A stretch of DNA of 64,000 nucleotides from Salvia splendens (lineage: Eukaryota; Streptophyta; Magnoliopsida; Lamiales; Lamiaceae): positions 22,618,061 through 22,682,060 of the forward strand of contig NC_056038.1 in NCBI RefSeq assembly GCF_004379255.2. Direction: 5' to 3'. The position numbers were made by a program, and so were the translations under genes. This document shows positions 36,485 to 47,871 of this stretch, piece after piece (the first letter of the stretch is position 1; the number at the start of each line of letters is the position of its first letter). A model generated the notes under the pieces. It saw only the letters and a list, made by a program, of their open reading frames with translations. It made no database searches and had not been told where the DNA came from.

Positions 36485-36640
36485 ATGTATCCTCCTTCAC
36501 AACCTCAGCTTCTAAATTCGACCTCCTCTCCGGAAATCTATCACCCGAGGCCGATGGCGTCTCCGAACCATCCTCCTCAGACCCCCCTTGTATGGAACTT
36601 CAAGTTCAACAAAGCTCCCAATGATTGCAAAACCCTATGA
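36485..36640 (+). pseudogene. Proline-rich gene fragment (second unit)
   Basis: Counterpart of 15,289-15,444: 51 codons from an ATG at 36,485, with one Pro to Ser change in the PRPMA stretch. The possible downstream continuation in another frame is also kept. Product not recognised. Confidence 0.35.
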
Positions 36641-36946
36641 TCCTTCAAACTACAAGTTCAAATTGTTTGCATCATCTTCACAAAATTGGGCTGCTGAAGA
36701 AATCCCTGGTGGTATGATCTCCATTTCACCGCAGCAATTGAAGAGAAAATGAGAAAGACAAAAAAAAAATTCAGCTATGTGCGAGGGCATATTTGGGGTT
36801 GCATGCGTCATTTCCTCTCCAAATACGAAGTTGCTGTTCCACCAATAATTCATATACTACGATTTTTTCTAGATACAAAACTCGACTAAAAACGATGAAC
36901 AATGCGGGCCGCCGTCATTTAACTTGGGCTTGCAAGATTTAAAACA
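36641..36946. other. Continuation of decayed gene fragment (second unit)
   Basis: Counterpart of 15,445-15,750; nothing further recognised. Confidence 0.35.
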
Positions 36947-37771
36947 TTCACGACCGCCCTTTAGGGTTAATAAATACGAGCGGTCGTGATTAAAAGAACT
37001 TAATAAACAGACGTAGAAAACTAGGGTTTCAATAAAGAGTTTGACCAATAACTAATATTTTAAAAAAAAGACAAGAGTTTGACATTATCCAAAATATATC
37101 AAGTTTTCAAATATCCAAATAATTAGGTTCAAAGCTAAATAAATGATGAGTAAAAATAATGTCTCAGCGGAAGCGTTCAAGAGAAAGAGTGGCGTCATGT
37201 GTGGAGACACAACGACACTCGTAGTTCAAAGAAAGCCAAATAATACTTCAATTTTAAAAGCTCAACACCACAACTTGCTCGTCGCCGCTTAACCTGCACA
37301 TAAGGAAAAAACATGCAGGGCTGAGTACTATAAAAATACTCAGTGGACTTATGCTGAAAACAAGTTATCAAAATAATATTTATCATGCCATCCAAAAGTA
37401 ACCATCGGGGTATAGCTTAAGAAAGGTCCGAGGCACTCAAAATCATTTCCATTTTAAAAAGTCGACTAATCAGTCATTTTCCCATAGACGTTAACCATAT
37501 CTGCACATACATGACATGGAATGTGGCCACAAACCAAGTCACTAGACCGGCCAACCCATACGCTAGCACACGATCTACCATAGGTGTACACTAATCCAAG
37601 TAGGGTTTTCGGCCCTACGAGGACCCGAATTCGATTTAAATAATAATGGCAAAAGCCACATCAGATAGGCACGTTAAAATCAAAGCACGGCATGATAAAC
37701 ATAGTTTCATTCCCATCGATAAAATATTTAGGACATCGTCCTTATTTAAAAGAAAGCCCACCTCAAAAGCT
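36947..37771 (-). mobile_element. Tekay-like LTR fragment (second unit)
   Basis: Counterpart of 15,751-16,575. It carries the conserved LTR module at 37,285-37,633; one substitution falls in the hairpin loop (ttttcgg), leaving the stem intact. Confidence 0.75.
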
Positions 37772-38821
37772 TGTTAGGGTTTGTATACTAGAAATCACCT
37801 TTCGAGTGATTGAATACTGTAAAACTCTAATAATTATATTCCAATGAATGCAACAGATTATTTTTGTCATAATGTTGTTATGTTTTACATTTAATGGATG
37901 TTTATTGCATATTTAAATGTTTAAGCGAACATAACATAAGTCTAAGTCTTTGTTCTAGTAGACCGGTTTTGGGCTGCGCTCAATTTAAGGTACGCGGTCA
38001 GTTCTGAACAAAGAAAAATAAGAATTTCAGACCTAGACTACCTATCGTGAAAGGTTGCAATGTCAGTCCGATTATTTCTAAGCCTCATTGAAATATGATG
38101 ACGTTGGTGTGGTATAGCACTGAATGGATCTAACAGCAAGACGAGTCTTTATGCTATCTACTGAAAGACGAGGTCTTGATAATTAATTTCTTAATCAATG
38201 TACGTTAGCATTGAGCATACGATATTGAGTATCTACTACTTTGACTTACCAAAGGTGCGGGTTTTTCATCACCCAACGATCCAGGTATATTGGCTAGTGG
38301 TGATCATTATCTAGCGGTGCTAGGATTGCTATTATGTTGAATCGTGCGCGAGGAGAGTCTGGTTTGATAACATCCACAAGAGGAGCTCGAAACAAGGTTT
38401 TATTATTCAGAACCTAGCTAGTTGGAGTTTAATTACTCTATGAATAATAAATAAGAGTTTCTTGTTAAGTCCACCCTAGGAGAATAAAATATGTTAATTA
38501 ATTAAGTCCATAGCAGACATTAATTAATTAATGGATGTTTCTATCTTAAGCGCGGGAAATGAATTAAACAAATAAAAGGAAACCCGGAATACTTGTAATT
38601 TCAGATTTGGAAAGGCAGTGCAATATTACTTCTGTAGTGGTTGCTTGTAATATTCTAATATAAGCTTATATTAAATTGTGAGTTCAATTTAATTAGTAAA
38701 AAGCTAATTGGGTGAGGCCATGTCTATATTCTTCCTTAGATCTCTGACTGGGCCCAATATGTGACTTAATATAAATAGAAGAATAAAGGAGACATAAATA
38801 ACAATTATTATTGCTCCCAAT
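37772..38821 (+). mobile_element. Copia-like LTR fragment (second unit)
   Basis: Counterpart of 16,576-17,625, again ending gctcccaat; beyond it this copy runs into ttttgtccccccct and the hAT element. Confidence 0.5.
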
Positions 38822-38856
38822 TTTTGTCCCCCCCTCTAGGCGTGCACAAACCGAAC

Positions 38857-39245
38857 CGGCCTGGCGGTTAACCGCCGGTTCGGGCCCGCCGGTTCATGAA
38901 CCGGAACTGGCAGTTTGAACCGTCCGGCGGTTTGCCGGTTCCAACGGGCCGGTTAAGGGTTAAAGGTTTCGTGAACCATGAACAGGCGGTTTGCCGGTTT
39001 GAACCGGCGGTTCAACGGTTCAAACAGTAATTTTCCGGCATAAAGGGTTTCAGGCACGGTTCAGAAAACCGGCGGTTTTAGCAGGTTTCTACCGGTTCCG
39101 GCTACTTTTCAGGTGTAGGGCATAGGCTGCAGTGCGTAGGCCTGCAAAACCGGTCAGAAACTGGCAGTTTTCGGTGCAAAACCGTGGACCGAACCGCCGG
39201 TTTATGCTTGAACCGCCGGTTTAGGCGGTAAACCGCCGGTTCGGG
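38857..39245. repeat. Left subterminal AACCGCCGGTT motif cluster
   Basis: Repeated aaccgccggtt, aaccggcggttt and accggttcc words in both orientations, much more GC-rich than the surroundings. Probable transposase-binding sites of the hAT element. Confidence 0.85.
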
Positions 39246-39288
39246 CCGAATTCAAAATTTGAATTTTTTTTCCTTCCTATTTTACTCC

Positions 39289-39296
39289 TATAAATA
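39289..39296 (+). promoter_or_regulatory. TATA box of the hAT transposase gene
   Basis: TATAAATA about 250 bases before the first ATG (39,548), followed by a CT-rich leader. The long leader means an unseen start is possible. Confidence 0.6.
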
Positions 39297-39547
39297 CCCC
39301 ACTCCCCCCTCATTTCTACTCACTCCATTCTTGTGTTAACAAGGATTTCCTTATCTCAATCTCCATTTCTCTATTCTCTCTAATTGCTCAAGTTGTTTAC
39401 TAGTTTCTACATTCTAATACGCACTTGTCTCGCTCGACTCACACTCTCACTACTATATTTGTTATTGTGCTCTTACTTTACCACTTATTTCATACTCCAT
39501 ACATATTTCATCCATACTACTTTACTTTCATTCATCAATAATTCAAT

Positions 39548-42069
39548 ATGTCTTCTTCTCGTGGTGGATCGGGTCGTTGTGATCGGGGCAAGGGTATTGC
39601 TCAAGATCAAAGTACTAGTCGTCCCTCAAAATCAAGGCGACCTAGTCGTCGAGAAATTATGGAAGAGGTGTCCCGAGTACAGGCTGAACGCATGCAAGTA
39701 AGTAATGAAAAATTATTTTTCCAATTCATATTTCATAATTTCATAAAATTGAGTTCATAATTTTTTTTTGCGTTCATACTTATAACTCTAACTTATATAA
39801 TATTTGTAGATAGAAGAAGATCATAGGACCGCCATGCTACTCGCTGAAATGCAACAAGGGGGTAGGGGAGGTGGTTCCCAACAAGCTGGCGAGTTCGACG
39901 TTGGTATATCGTCGGACTCGGACACCAACGACAAGGATAGATCTCATTCTCGTATTCCGTCTAGCACCGGCGGAAATGAGGAGATGCCTCCCCCTCCTCC
40001 ACCCACTAACACGGCAAAACACTACAAGAAGGACCCGGTGGTGATTCCAAGTCCTCATGATCCGACCTCTCAAGAAGAGACATCGGCATTTCATGCTTAC
40101 TGCAACTATTGCGATAAAGTGTACAAATTTGCGAGTGGTGGAGGATATGGCACCCTCCGGCGCCATTTGATGACGTAGCATCCGGTAGAATGCGGCACTA
40201 CCTCTACCCAAACCCAACTCAACTTCCAACCCGGGCCCGACGGCTTGGGTTCGTCAGGTACGCCTCTGTTTAAATATGATCAAATTTTTTTTTTCTGATG
40301 TTATGACTAGATGGGTTCGTCAGGTAAGCCTCTGTTTAAATATGATCAAAAAAATTTGAGGTTACTATGCAAAGTGATTTGAACGTAGCAATAAAGAGAA
40401 TTGGTAGAATGACCGTGCAACGATCTACTGTTCGGCAATGTTGGAGAAAACGGTAGAATTATCACGTTATTTAGTCAACTTGGGCCACAGAGTGAACATT
40501 TGCTCCGATGTGTGGACGGATTGTTTTAACCGTCATTCATACATGGGCATTACGGTTCACTTTGTGGAAAATAGTTGGACTTTAAACAGGCGTTTAATAG
40601 GTTTTAGAGAATTTGAAACTCCACACACTGCACCCGAAATTACTTCTTTGATTATACAAGTTTTAAATGAGTTCAATTATGCAACAAGATATTTTCTATC
40701 GGTTTTGATAATGCAACTGCCAACACCGCAAGTATTAGCGATTTGATTGCGGCTTGTACACCGGTAATTGGAGGTAAGTATTTTCATCAACGATGCATTT
40801 GTCATATTTTAAATTTATGTGTACAAGATGTGCTTGAATTATGGCAAAAGCATGTTTCTCCTATTAGAACTGCAGTTAGATTAATCCATCAAAAGCCAGC
40901 TATTGGCAAAGCATGGAAGAAATATTGCCATCAAAAGAATGTCAGGTATACGAATTTTACTATGGATGTGTCTCATAGATGGAATTCGACATATGATTAT
41001 CTGAATTCTACTTTGACAAATAAAGATGCTTTATGTGATTTTTATAGAACCTATCCCGTTCATGATTTATATCTTTCGCATAGTTGTTGGGAACACAGTG
41101 TGGCTTTATTTAAATTGTTTAAAAATTTTAAAAATGCCACTGTTGAATTGTCGGCTGTTTATTACTGCACTGCTGTTCGTGTTTTAGAGCATTGCATGTA
41201 CATATCCCTTGGTTTTAAAACTGCAATGAAAAATGCTTCCTCTTCCCCTGAGCTAATGTGTGTCTTATATTACATGATTGAAAAATGGCTCAAGTATTTC
41301 AGTGAGGTTCCAACCATGTTTTTGATTGCAAAGGTATTGGATCCAAAATGGAAATTAGTCGGTACCTCTAGGATTTTGGAGTTTTATTATAACAATTTGA
41401 GTTCAATTGATCTTGGCCCCCTTCAAGTAATCCAATCCGATACCAGTGACGAATTTGGAGTAGACCTCTCAGAAACCTTTCAAATAACCTTCCCGAACCG
41501 GTCCATTGTCCAACAAACCTTCGAGTATAACTTGCGCGCTCTCTACACCGAATATGAAACCAAGTATAACAACACCCACCAAGTCAGAACACTCCCCTCC
41601 TCCACAACATAACTATGGCTTTGCATTTCAAGCCGATTATGATGACCCCGACGCCGCGTCCCAACTAGCCGACCTGTACAGCTACAGCACCGGCGGAAGG
41701 AGCTCAGGTATGGTAAGTGAATTGGATTTATATTTCGATTCACTCTTTTCATTTGGTTATGAAGGTCCCACTCCTCCAGCCCAAATCGACGGCCTCGATT
41801 GGTGGGGAACCCACGAGAAAGATTTTTCCATCCTTGCGTCAATGGCCAAGGAGATTTTCTCTGTTCCGGCTTCCACTGTCGCCGTCGAGTCCGCTTTTAG
41901 TGTTGGCTCGCGTGTATTGGATGAATCAAGAAGTAAGCTCTCGGCGAAAAATATGGAAGTCGTGATGTTACTTGATGATTGGGCCAAAGCCGACGTCAGA
42001 GAACAAGAAAATGATTGGGATGATCGTCAGGAGGGATCACAAGATGAATTCACCGGGGATGAATCGTAG
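39548..42069 (+). pseudogene. hAT transposase with BED finger, broken
   Basis: Exon 1 (39,548-39,697, 50 codons, from MSSSRGGSGR) ends at a GTAAGT donor. Exon 2 starts at 39,810 after TTTGTAG in the same phase. It encodes a BED-type finger (CNYCDKVYKF with GTLRRHL), then meets a TAG at about 40,177. The segment after the finger is shortened and carries a 40-bp direct repeat. The RNase-H-like domain resumes near 40,438 (CSDVWTD, the first catalytic Asp region), shifts frame near 40,682 and continues (GFDNAT, CHILNLCVQDVL, RWNSTYDYL). It shifts again near 41,575 before the C-terminal hAT dimerisation domain (WWGTHEKDF, STVAVESAFS) and TAG at 42,069. At least one nonsense, one deletion and two frameshifts make it inactive. 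The family is certain. Confidence 0.93.
40246..40350 (+). repeat. 40-bp direct repeat in the hAT transposase
   Basis: The phrase tgggttcgtcaggta with about 25 further bases occurs at 40,246-40,285 and again at 40,312-40,350. It lies where coding sequence between the BED finger and the RNase-H-like domain is missing. Confidence 0.85.
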
Positions 42070-42897
42070 GCCAACCGTAAGCCACCGCCGGCCAAGCCAA
42101 ATAGGTAAGTAAGGTAAGAGAACTACGTGGGCTTTGATTCCCTAATGCAAATGAGCATTGGGGATACGTAGGCATCTCAACTTAAATTTAAAATGTAAGT
42201 TGAGTTCAAGTCCTTTTTCCTTTATTTCCTTTTTTCCCATTTGTTTCTATTTTAAAAATATGCAAATATAATTACATAATTGTATTTGTATATACTCTAG
42301 TCGATGAAGTAGATTTCTCTATATGGCTAAATCCGAGAAACTTTTGACAATTCTACTATAATTGTTGATTGTTAGACTAAACTCAACATTTAAAGTTAAA
42401 TTGCTAAAGGTGTCCTTAATTTAGTTATGTAGAAAGATCTCCTTCGCCCATTAGGAGTATATATACTTATAGTTTTTTTAATAAGAACTTCTAAGTCTTT
42501 TTTGTCATTTTTAATTAGCTTCATTGTTGACTAGTAGTAGTCTTGATTTGTAATTGTTGTAACTTGTAAAGTTGTAATTGTTGTAACTTGTATTTAAATT
42601 TTTCGATTTGTAATTGTTGTAACTTGTAAACGTGTAATTTCAATAAAATTACAACTTTCATCGTACTTTTTTGAATTTTATTTACGCACATTTCATGCAT
42701 AAACAAATACAATTAATGCAAAACAAAGTAGTTGTCTCATCACCAAAACTCACCTACGAAAAAGGGGAACACTGTATATAATGATACAACTTTCGAAAGT
42801 GAAATGTAATTTAATTTTAAGTTGAATAAATATTACACGTTGGAGTCGTAATTTAATCGAAAAATGCAAAAAAAAAATGGCCGAACCATCGAACTTG
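42070..42897. other. 3' noncoding region of the hAT element
   Basis: AT-rich. Tandem gtaattgttgtaacttgta copies lie at about 42,550-42,640, with a polyadenylation-like aataaaatt near 42,640. No further gene is seen. Confidence 0.6.
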
Positions 42898-43076
42898 CCT
42901 GGAACCGCCGGTTCAGGCCGAAAACCGGCGGTTTTGAACCGCTGCTTGAACCGCCGGTTTTTTGAACCGGAACCGGAACCGCCGGGACCCTAGGCGGGCC
43001 GGTTCCGGTTCATACATTTCATGAACCGTGAACCGCCGGTTCATGAACCGAAACCGGCGGTTCCTGAACCGTGTGC
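42898..43076. repeat. Right subterminal AACCGCCGGTT motif cluster
   Basis: Mirror of the left cluster: aaccgccggtt and aaccggcggtt words run up to the right terminal inverted repeat. Confidence 0.85.
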
Positions 43077-43084
43077 ACGCCTAG

Positions 43085-43306
43085 GGCAGAGGCACTCAAG
43101 AAGTAGATGTTCACCCACCAGAAGTCGTCAGCACGAAGGGATCTGGTAGTAGAGTCCCCTCTAGAGTGGAGAAGGCTTTGAAGCTTAAGAGCAAGCCTTT
43201 GCCTCAATGCAAGAAATGTCAGGAGTGGGATCATCGGGATTCAAGGAATTGTGACAAATTCAAAGAGAAAGAAAAGAGGCGGTCTAGAAGAAATTCTGAA
43301 GTTTGA
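43085..43306 (+). pseudogene. C-terminal tail of a FAR1/MURA-like transposase-family protein
   Basis: An open frame enters from the hAT edge and runs 73 codons to TGA at 43,306. It contains VHPPEVVSTKGSGSR, then a zinc knuckle QCKKCQEWDHRDSRNC (CX2CX4HX5C) and a basic end KEKRRSRRNSEV. This order, a GSG linker, then a CCHC-like knuckle with DSRNC, then a basic tail, is that of FAR1-related / MULE transposase C-termini. The catalytic and N-terminal parts are missing; the hAT element sits at the break. It is read as the 3' end of the transposase-like gene of element C, whose right end is at 63,279. The spacing from H to the last Cys is one longer than the standard knuckle. Confidence 0.65.
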
Positions 43307-43636
43307 TGCCATGTAATCTCTTTTTTGAAGAAACGCCTGTTTAAGTTTTTATTGGACTCCATTTTATTTGCATTGTCAAGTTGTTTGAAATTACTCAGTT
43401 CGTTCAGATTTGTATGAGGCATCCTGCTACTCGGTAGTTTTATGTAATGACTCGAATATTGGATTATTATGACCCAATTTATTCATAAGTTGACATGACC
43501 CAAATATTCATTTAGTATGACCCAAAGAATGGATGATGTTTGGGTTATTGTTTGTGTATTCTTTGGCCGTATTAATATTGGGTTTTTTTTAATATGTCAA
43601 AAACATGAGAATAATCTTGTATTTTACTTCAGTTTG
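43307..43636. repeat. 3' region of element C with TATGACCCAA motifs
   Basis: The motif tatgacccaa recurs (about 43,468, 43,514), as it does at 61.2 kb. The block cagatttgtatgaggcat with the following gtaatgact matches 58,402-58,430 plus 61,157-61,260, an old local duplication. No gene beyond the FAR1-like stop. Confidence 0.6.
43632..43636. repeat. Left target site duplication of the Tekay element
   Basis: GTTTG, identical to 58,375-58,379. Confidence 0.9.
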
Positions 43637-46600
43637 TGTCACGACCGCCCATACTAGGGTTACTACAAATGCGGCGATCATGACCAACATGCATGGACAT
43701 CGTTTTATAAGAAAGCTTAATTAACTTAAAGGCAGAAAAAAAAACATTTTTGTTTAAAGAAGGTTAAGGTTAAAATTGTACTATTAATTAGAAAGAAGAA
43801 GCGGAGAAAATAAATATTATTAAAAACCCAATTAACTTCTAAAGAACCATTTAGTTTAAATCCTGTAAACACCATTTTAAAGTAACATTTCAAATACTCG
43901 GTTAAAAACCTAACACAACCATACATGCTCAACACGTTACGAAAAAGATTAAAGTCTTGAGACATAGTTATTGATATAGCAGCGGAAAATAAGGTTTAAA
44001 GAGAGTCAAGGATAACGCCTATGTATGAAGACACAACGCATCCTAGGTTCTTAGGCCAACTCAACATCCTCCGCAACATCCCGCTCAAGCTGCACATAAG
44101 AAAAAAAAAATATGCAGGGCTGAGTACTTGTTGTACTCAATGTGTTCATGCCGAAAACATTTTAATAGTTATGTCATCCATACCAGTGATCTCGAGTTTT
44201 ATATGTAGTAAGAAACATCACGAGAACACAAAAATATTTCAAGTCTGGCCAGACAATTTATCTCCCCACTTTTCACATCATTGCATCAATCACAATCATC
44301 ATATCACAGTGCGACGAAAGTGTGGCCACACTATTCGCCCACGAGACCGGCCGACTAGCAAGGACGGCTCACGATCCCACCAGTGTACACAGCCTGATAG
44401 GGTTTGCGGCCCTACTCAGACCCGAATTCGTTTCACATCACAACCATATAGCCTAACGGAGCAATCTCAGACGAACTAGACATCAGGAAACAATCTCATA
44501 AACAAAAAATTTGGCATGACATAACAGGTTAAACCACCCTTATACCACCACATCATATTTTCAGAAAATTAAAGATTTTGTGAAAGAAAAAAACCCACCT
44601 CGTTCGCTTAACAATTTACAATCCAACTTATGGCAACTCTCGTTCCTCGAGTTCACGAAAACACAATCACCCTTGTCAACGACAACAAAAGTTAGCCTTC
44701 CACAAAAACATATTACTATGCATGTCCTATCGTTTCTCTCTCATCGTTATTCTCAATTTACCCAACCCAAAATTCGTCCAAAAGTGGAAAAATACACCAT
44801 AATATATTTCAACGTATCACACGTGATCACATCGTTACACACGTTCCTTGGACTTACATGCATCACATAATACTGTTAAACTTGGAAAAATAAGTGTCAT
44901 TTTATCAAGGCAGAAAACTGGCAGAACTGAGCGACAGTGTTGTAAACATCACTAAAATTTCACCCGACCTCATATGAAGCTAAATTTTGGTCACAACACG
45001 AAGCTAAATTTTGGTCACAACAAGGAAGACACATTCAAGTTCATCCAGACAAATTTTCACACTGAAATCACGTCGTTTAGTCAGTCAAATAAATAAAAAT
45101 TCTGGCAGCATTGTGCAGTTCATTTGAAAAAATCACCATAAATTCATCCGATGTCCAAAGAGGTTAAAATTTTTACAAGACTGAGAAGACACTTCAAATG
45201 TTTATTTGGTTCAAGAATCATATCAAACGGAGGTCATTTGGTCGTTCAAACAGAATACGAAACTTTCTGGCAACTTCGTGCAGAATTGCGCAGTCAACTT
45301 CAAACATTTATTAAAAATCCATTTTTCGACAAAAAGGGCTGAAATTCACAAGAGACACAGTAACACCTTAAAATTTAATCAGTAAAATTTTCACATCAAA
45401 ATTCGATCGTTTGGTAGGTCAATTACAAATCAGAAACTGCTGTTCGAACGTCACAGATTTCAGGCTCACAATTTCGAATTTAGGGTTTCTTCCTTAATCA
45501 TCCAAATACAATTTTTCATGCTTATAACACAAAATCATGCTCAAAAAGGTTCTCATAACCATGTTTGCATATAAACTCATATCATTCACCAAGGATTCAA
45601 ATCAAACTTCACATAACTCAAACAAAAACGCATATTCATCCAAGTTCTCATGCAAAGACACCTTCTCACCGATTAATTTGCGATCTATGATTCCTACACC
45701 CTCTATATGCATGTAGGATTCAAGAATAAAGTTTAAATGAAGGAGATGAGAAGAAAAACTTAGTTATATCTTCTTGAATCAAGAAAAACGAATGGTAGAA
45801 ACAAGCGTTGGCACGATTCGTCGGGAATTCTTGAAAATCCACTCCAATTGATGCAAGAAACAATGGTGGGAGAAGTTTTTGGAGAGGATGGAGAGTGAGG
45901 GAGAGGGAGAGGCGTGAGGTTGAGGGAGGAGAGGAGGGGGCCGATTTTTTTGAGGGAGAATAGGGGCTAGGGTTTAGTTTAGGTGTTTAAATAAGGTTAG
46001 GGTTAGGTTTAGAAATTAATTAATTAATTAATTGTGGGGAAAAATAAAATTGAATAAATCCCACAATTAAAAGAATAAAATAGGGGAGGAAAGAATTTTC
46101 GAAAATTCCATGTAGGATTAACAAGGAATTTATTTGGTATCTACTTGGAGAGAATATATTCATAACTTAAGAAACAAAACAATGAATATTCCATGAATAA
46201 GGGAACAAATAGATTAAATCTCCAAGTAGGAAAATAAGAGAGAGGGCCGAAAATTTCCATAGGAAATGCACAAGGAGATTATTTAAATCCTCAATTAAAT
46301 AGAATAGGATTTAAGTTTTGTAATTTCTTTATAGGAAAAGACTCCCATAAAATAGGCAACAATTAAATAAATTTCCACAAGGAAATTAACCAAAAAGGGG
46401 CGTGCAACACAAGGAAATATTCACATCCCCAATTAATTTAACTTAGGTATTAATTTGGTATTGAACAAAAGGAATTCCACAAAATAAGAAATAATATATT
46501 CTCCTCTACAATTAGGGAGGGGGCCGAAAATTCCAATGAATTAGCTCGAAAAATATAAATGCATGATCCTATTAATTATTTCCCCACATTGGAAAATATA

Positions 46601-46736
46601 AAATATCAAGCACTTAATTCCACATCACTCACGACAATTAATTCACGCAATTCACTTAATCATATAGAAACAAAAGTTTCATAATCGAAATTTCAAATAA
46701 ACATATAAAAGAGTCACAAAAATTTGGGATGTTACA
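43637..46736 (-). repeat. 3' LTR of the Tekay element
   Basis: 3,100 bp, TGTAACATCCC to GTCGTGACA on the minus strand. It holds the conserved LTR module (44,081-44,430). It retains ~430-bp (about 45,037-45,462) and ~330-bp (about 45,950-46,270) stretches that the 5' LTR lacks, and has a duplicated gaagctaaattttggtcaca. Short frames within are not genes. Confidence 0.95.
44081..44430 (-). other. Conserved gypsy LTR module (3' LTR)
   Basis: On the minus strand: gaattcgggtc, hairpin TAGGG/CCCTA (44,398-44,414), gatcgtgagccgtcc, cggccggtctcg, gtgtggccacac, agtactcagccctgcatat, and a TATGTGCAG-like acceptor. Confidence 0.85.
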
Positions 46737-46748
46737 TCCTTCCCCTCT
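46737..46748 (-). promoter_or_regulatory. Polypurine tract
   Basis: AGAGGGGAAGGA on the minus strand, immediately before the 3' LTR's TGTAAC; the plus-strand primer site of reverse transcription. Confidence 0.85.
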
Positions 46749-46780
46749 AAACAGAAATTTCATCCCGAAATTTGATCGTC

Positions 46781-47446
46781 TCACATAAATAACTCGGGAA
46801 ACTTTTCTTTCATTTTATCTTCTAACTCCCACGTGGCTTCCTCGGGACCATGGTGCTTCCACAACAACTTCACGGACGCTATCGATTTGTTTCGTAAGTC
46901 TTGTACCTTCCGATCTAGGATCGCCTCGTGCCTTTCCTCGTAGCTCATGTCGGGGGTTAAGACCACTTTCTCTTGATGAATTACATGTTTGGGGTCGAAC
47001 ACGTATTTGCGCAACTGCGACACATGGAACACGTTGGGCACGTTCGCAAAGCTGGGAGGTAACGCCAATCGATACGCTATAGGACCTACTTCATCGATAA
47101 TCTCGTACGGTCCTACAAAACATGGTTTCAGTTTGCCTTTCACTCCAAACCTCACAACTCCTCTCGTCGGGGATACCTTCAAGAATACTTTGCCACCAAC
47201 GTCGAATTTGATTTCCGTTCGACGCACATCAACATACGACTTCTGCCTATCTTGAGCTTCCTTGATCCTTGCGCGGATTTGATGCACCATTTCGGTCATC
47301 TCCTTTATAGCGTTGTGTCCTAACATCTTCCTCTCGCCAACTTCATCCCGATAAAGTGGGGATTGACACTTCCTGCCATACAAGGCTTCATACGGAGCCA
47401 TATCGATCGTCGCTTGGCAGCTATTGTTGTAGGCGAGCTCCACCAA
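46781..47446 (-). pseudogene. pol: integrase C-terminus and chromodomain
   Basis: This frame of about 220 codons ends at a stop at 46,781. It contains AYNNS and APYEALYGRKCQSPL, the GPY/F-like module (FVGPYEIIDEVGPIAYRLALP, residues about 125-145), VFHVSQLRKY, and a C-terminal chromodomain (SVKLLWKHHGPEEATWELE) that in chromoviruses targets integration to marked chromatin. The start is not a real initiation site: coding runs in from the integrase core, separated by a single-base frameshift near 47,475. The module itself is undamaged. Confidence 0.95.
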
Positions 47447-47472
47447 CGGTAGAACAGTTTCCCAACTTTCCC

Positions 47473-47865
47473 TTAATCTAAGACAACGGCTCGCAGCATA
47501 TCCTCAAGCGTTTGAATCGTCCTCTCTGATTGCCTGTCCGATTGCGGGTGATAAGCAGTGCTGAAGTTTAGTTGCGTGCCCAATTCACATTGTAAGCTAA
47601 TCCAAAATTTCGATGTGAACTTCGTATCACGGTCGGACACGATAGTCTTTGGCACCCCATGCAAACGCACAATCTCATTCACGTACATTTTTGCTAACTT
47701 GTCCCTGCCATAAGTAATTCGAATTGGTAAAAAGTGCGCGCTTTTTGTTAGTCGATCGATGATCACCCAAATTGCAGTGTTGCCCTTATGTGACTTCGGC
47801 AAACCCGTCACGAAATCCATAGCTAGATGCTCCCACTTCCATTCGGGAATTTTGAGTGGTTGCAA
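47473..47865 (-). pseudogene. pol: integrase catalytic core
   Basis: About 130 codons covering the DDE core: WEHLAMDFVTGLP (first Asp), TIVSDRDTKFTSKFW (second Asp) and AYHPQSDRQSERTIQT (Glu), all three catalytic residues present. The usual SDGQSE glycine is Arg. It lies in the same frame as the upstream RNase H segment, from which a TAA at 47,872-47,874 separates it, so the break is a point nonsense mutation. It exits by frameshift near 47,475. Confidence 0.95.
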
Positions 47866-47871
47866 CTTCCC

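Larger units (their letters stand above)
17626..38821. repeat. Tandem duplication of 21.2 kb, complete unit
   Basis: This is the complete unit. It starts with the G/T-rich block directly after gctcccaat at 17,625 and ends at the second gctcccaat (38,813-38,821), beyond which the sequence diverges into a C-run and then the hAT element. Every element from the Stowaway MITE to the Copia-like LTR recurs in the same order as in the upstream copy. Small differences, such as T to G in the loop of the LTR module near 37.6 kb and an extra A at about 25.37 kb, show the copies are not literally identical. Confidence 0.95.
38836..43084 (+). mobile_element. hAT transposon, 4.2 kb
   Basis: The termini are CTAGGCGTGCACA (38,836) and its reverse complement (to 43,084). 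Dense AACCGCCGGTT-type motifs lie inside both ends, as expected for hAT subterminal transposase sites. A decayed transposase occupies 39,548-42,069. The expected 8-bp target duplication is absent (ccccccct on the left, ggcagagg on the right), and the two flanks belong to different sequences: the tandem-duplicated unit on the left, a FAR1-like gene on the right. The element therefore coincides with a rearrangement. Confidence 0.93.

Noticed and set aside
38828..38835. 8-bp target duplication for the hAT element
   Set aside because: ccccccct on the left does not match ggcagagg on the right under any plausible end choice.
39837..40229. 130-codon minus frame opposite the BED finger
   Set aside because: Shadow of the hAT transposase exon, which carries the recognisable motifs on the plus strand.
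44021..44870. Plus-strand frames of 152 and 96 codons
   Set aside because: Inside the 3' LTR; near-copies occur in the 5' LTR with different ends, as expected for noncoding LTR sequence.
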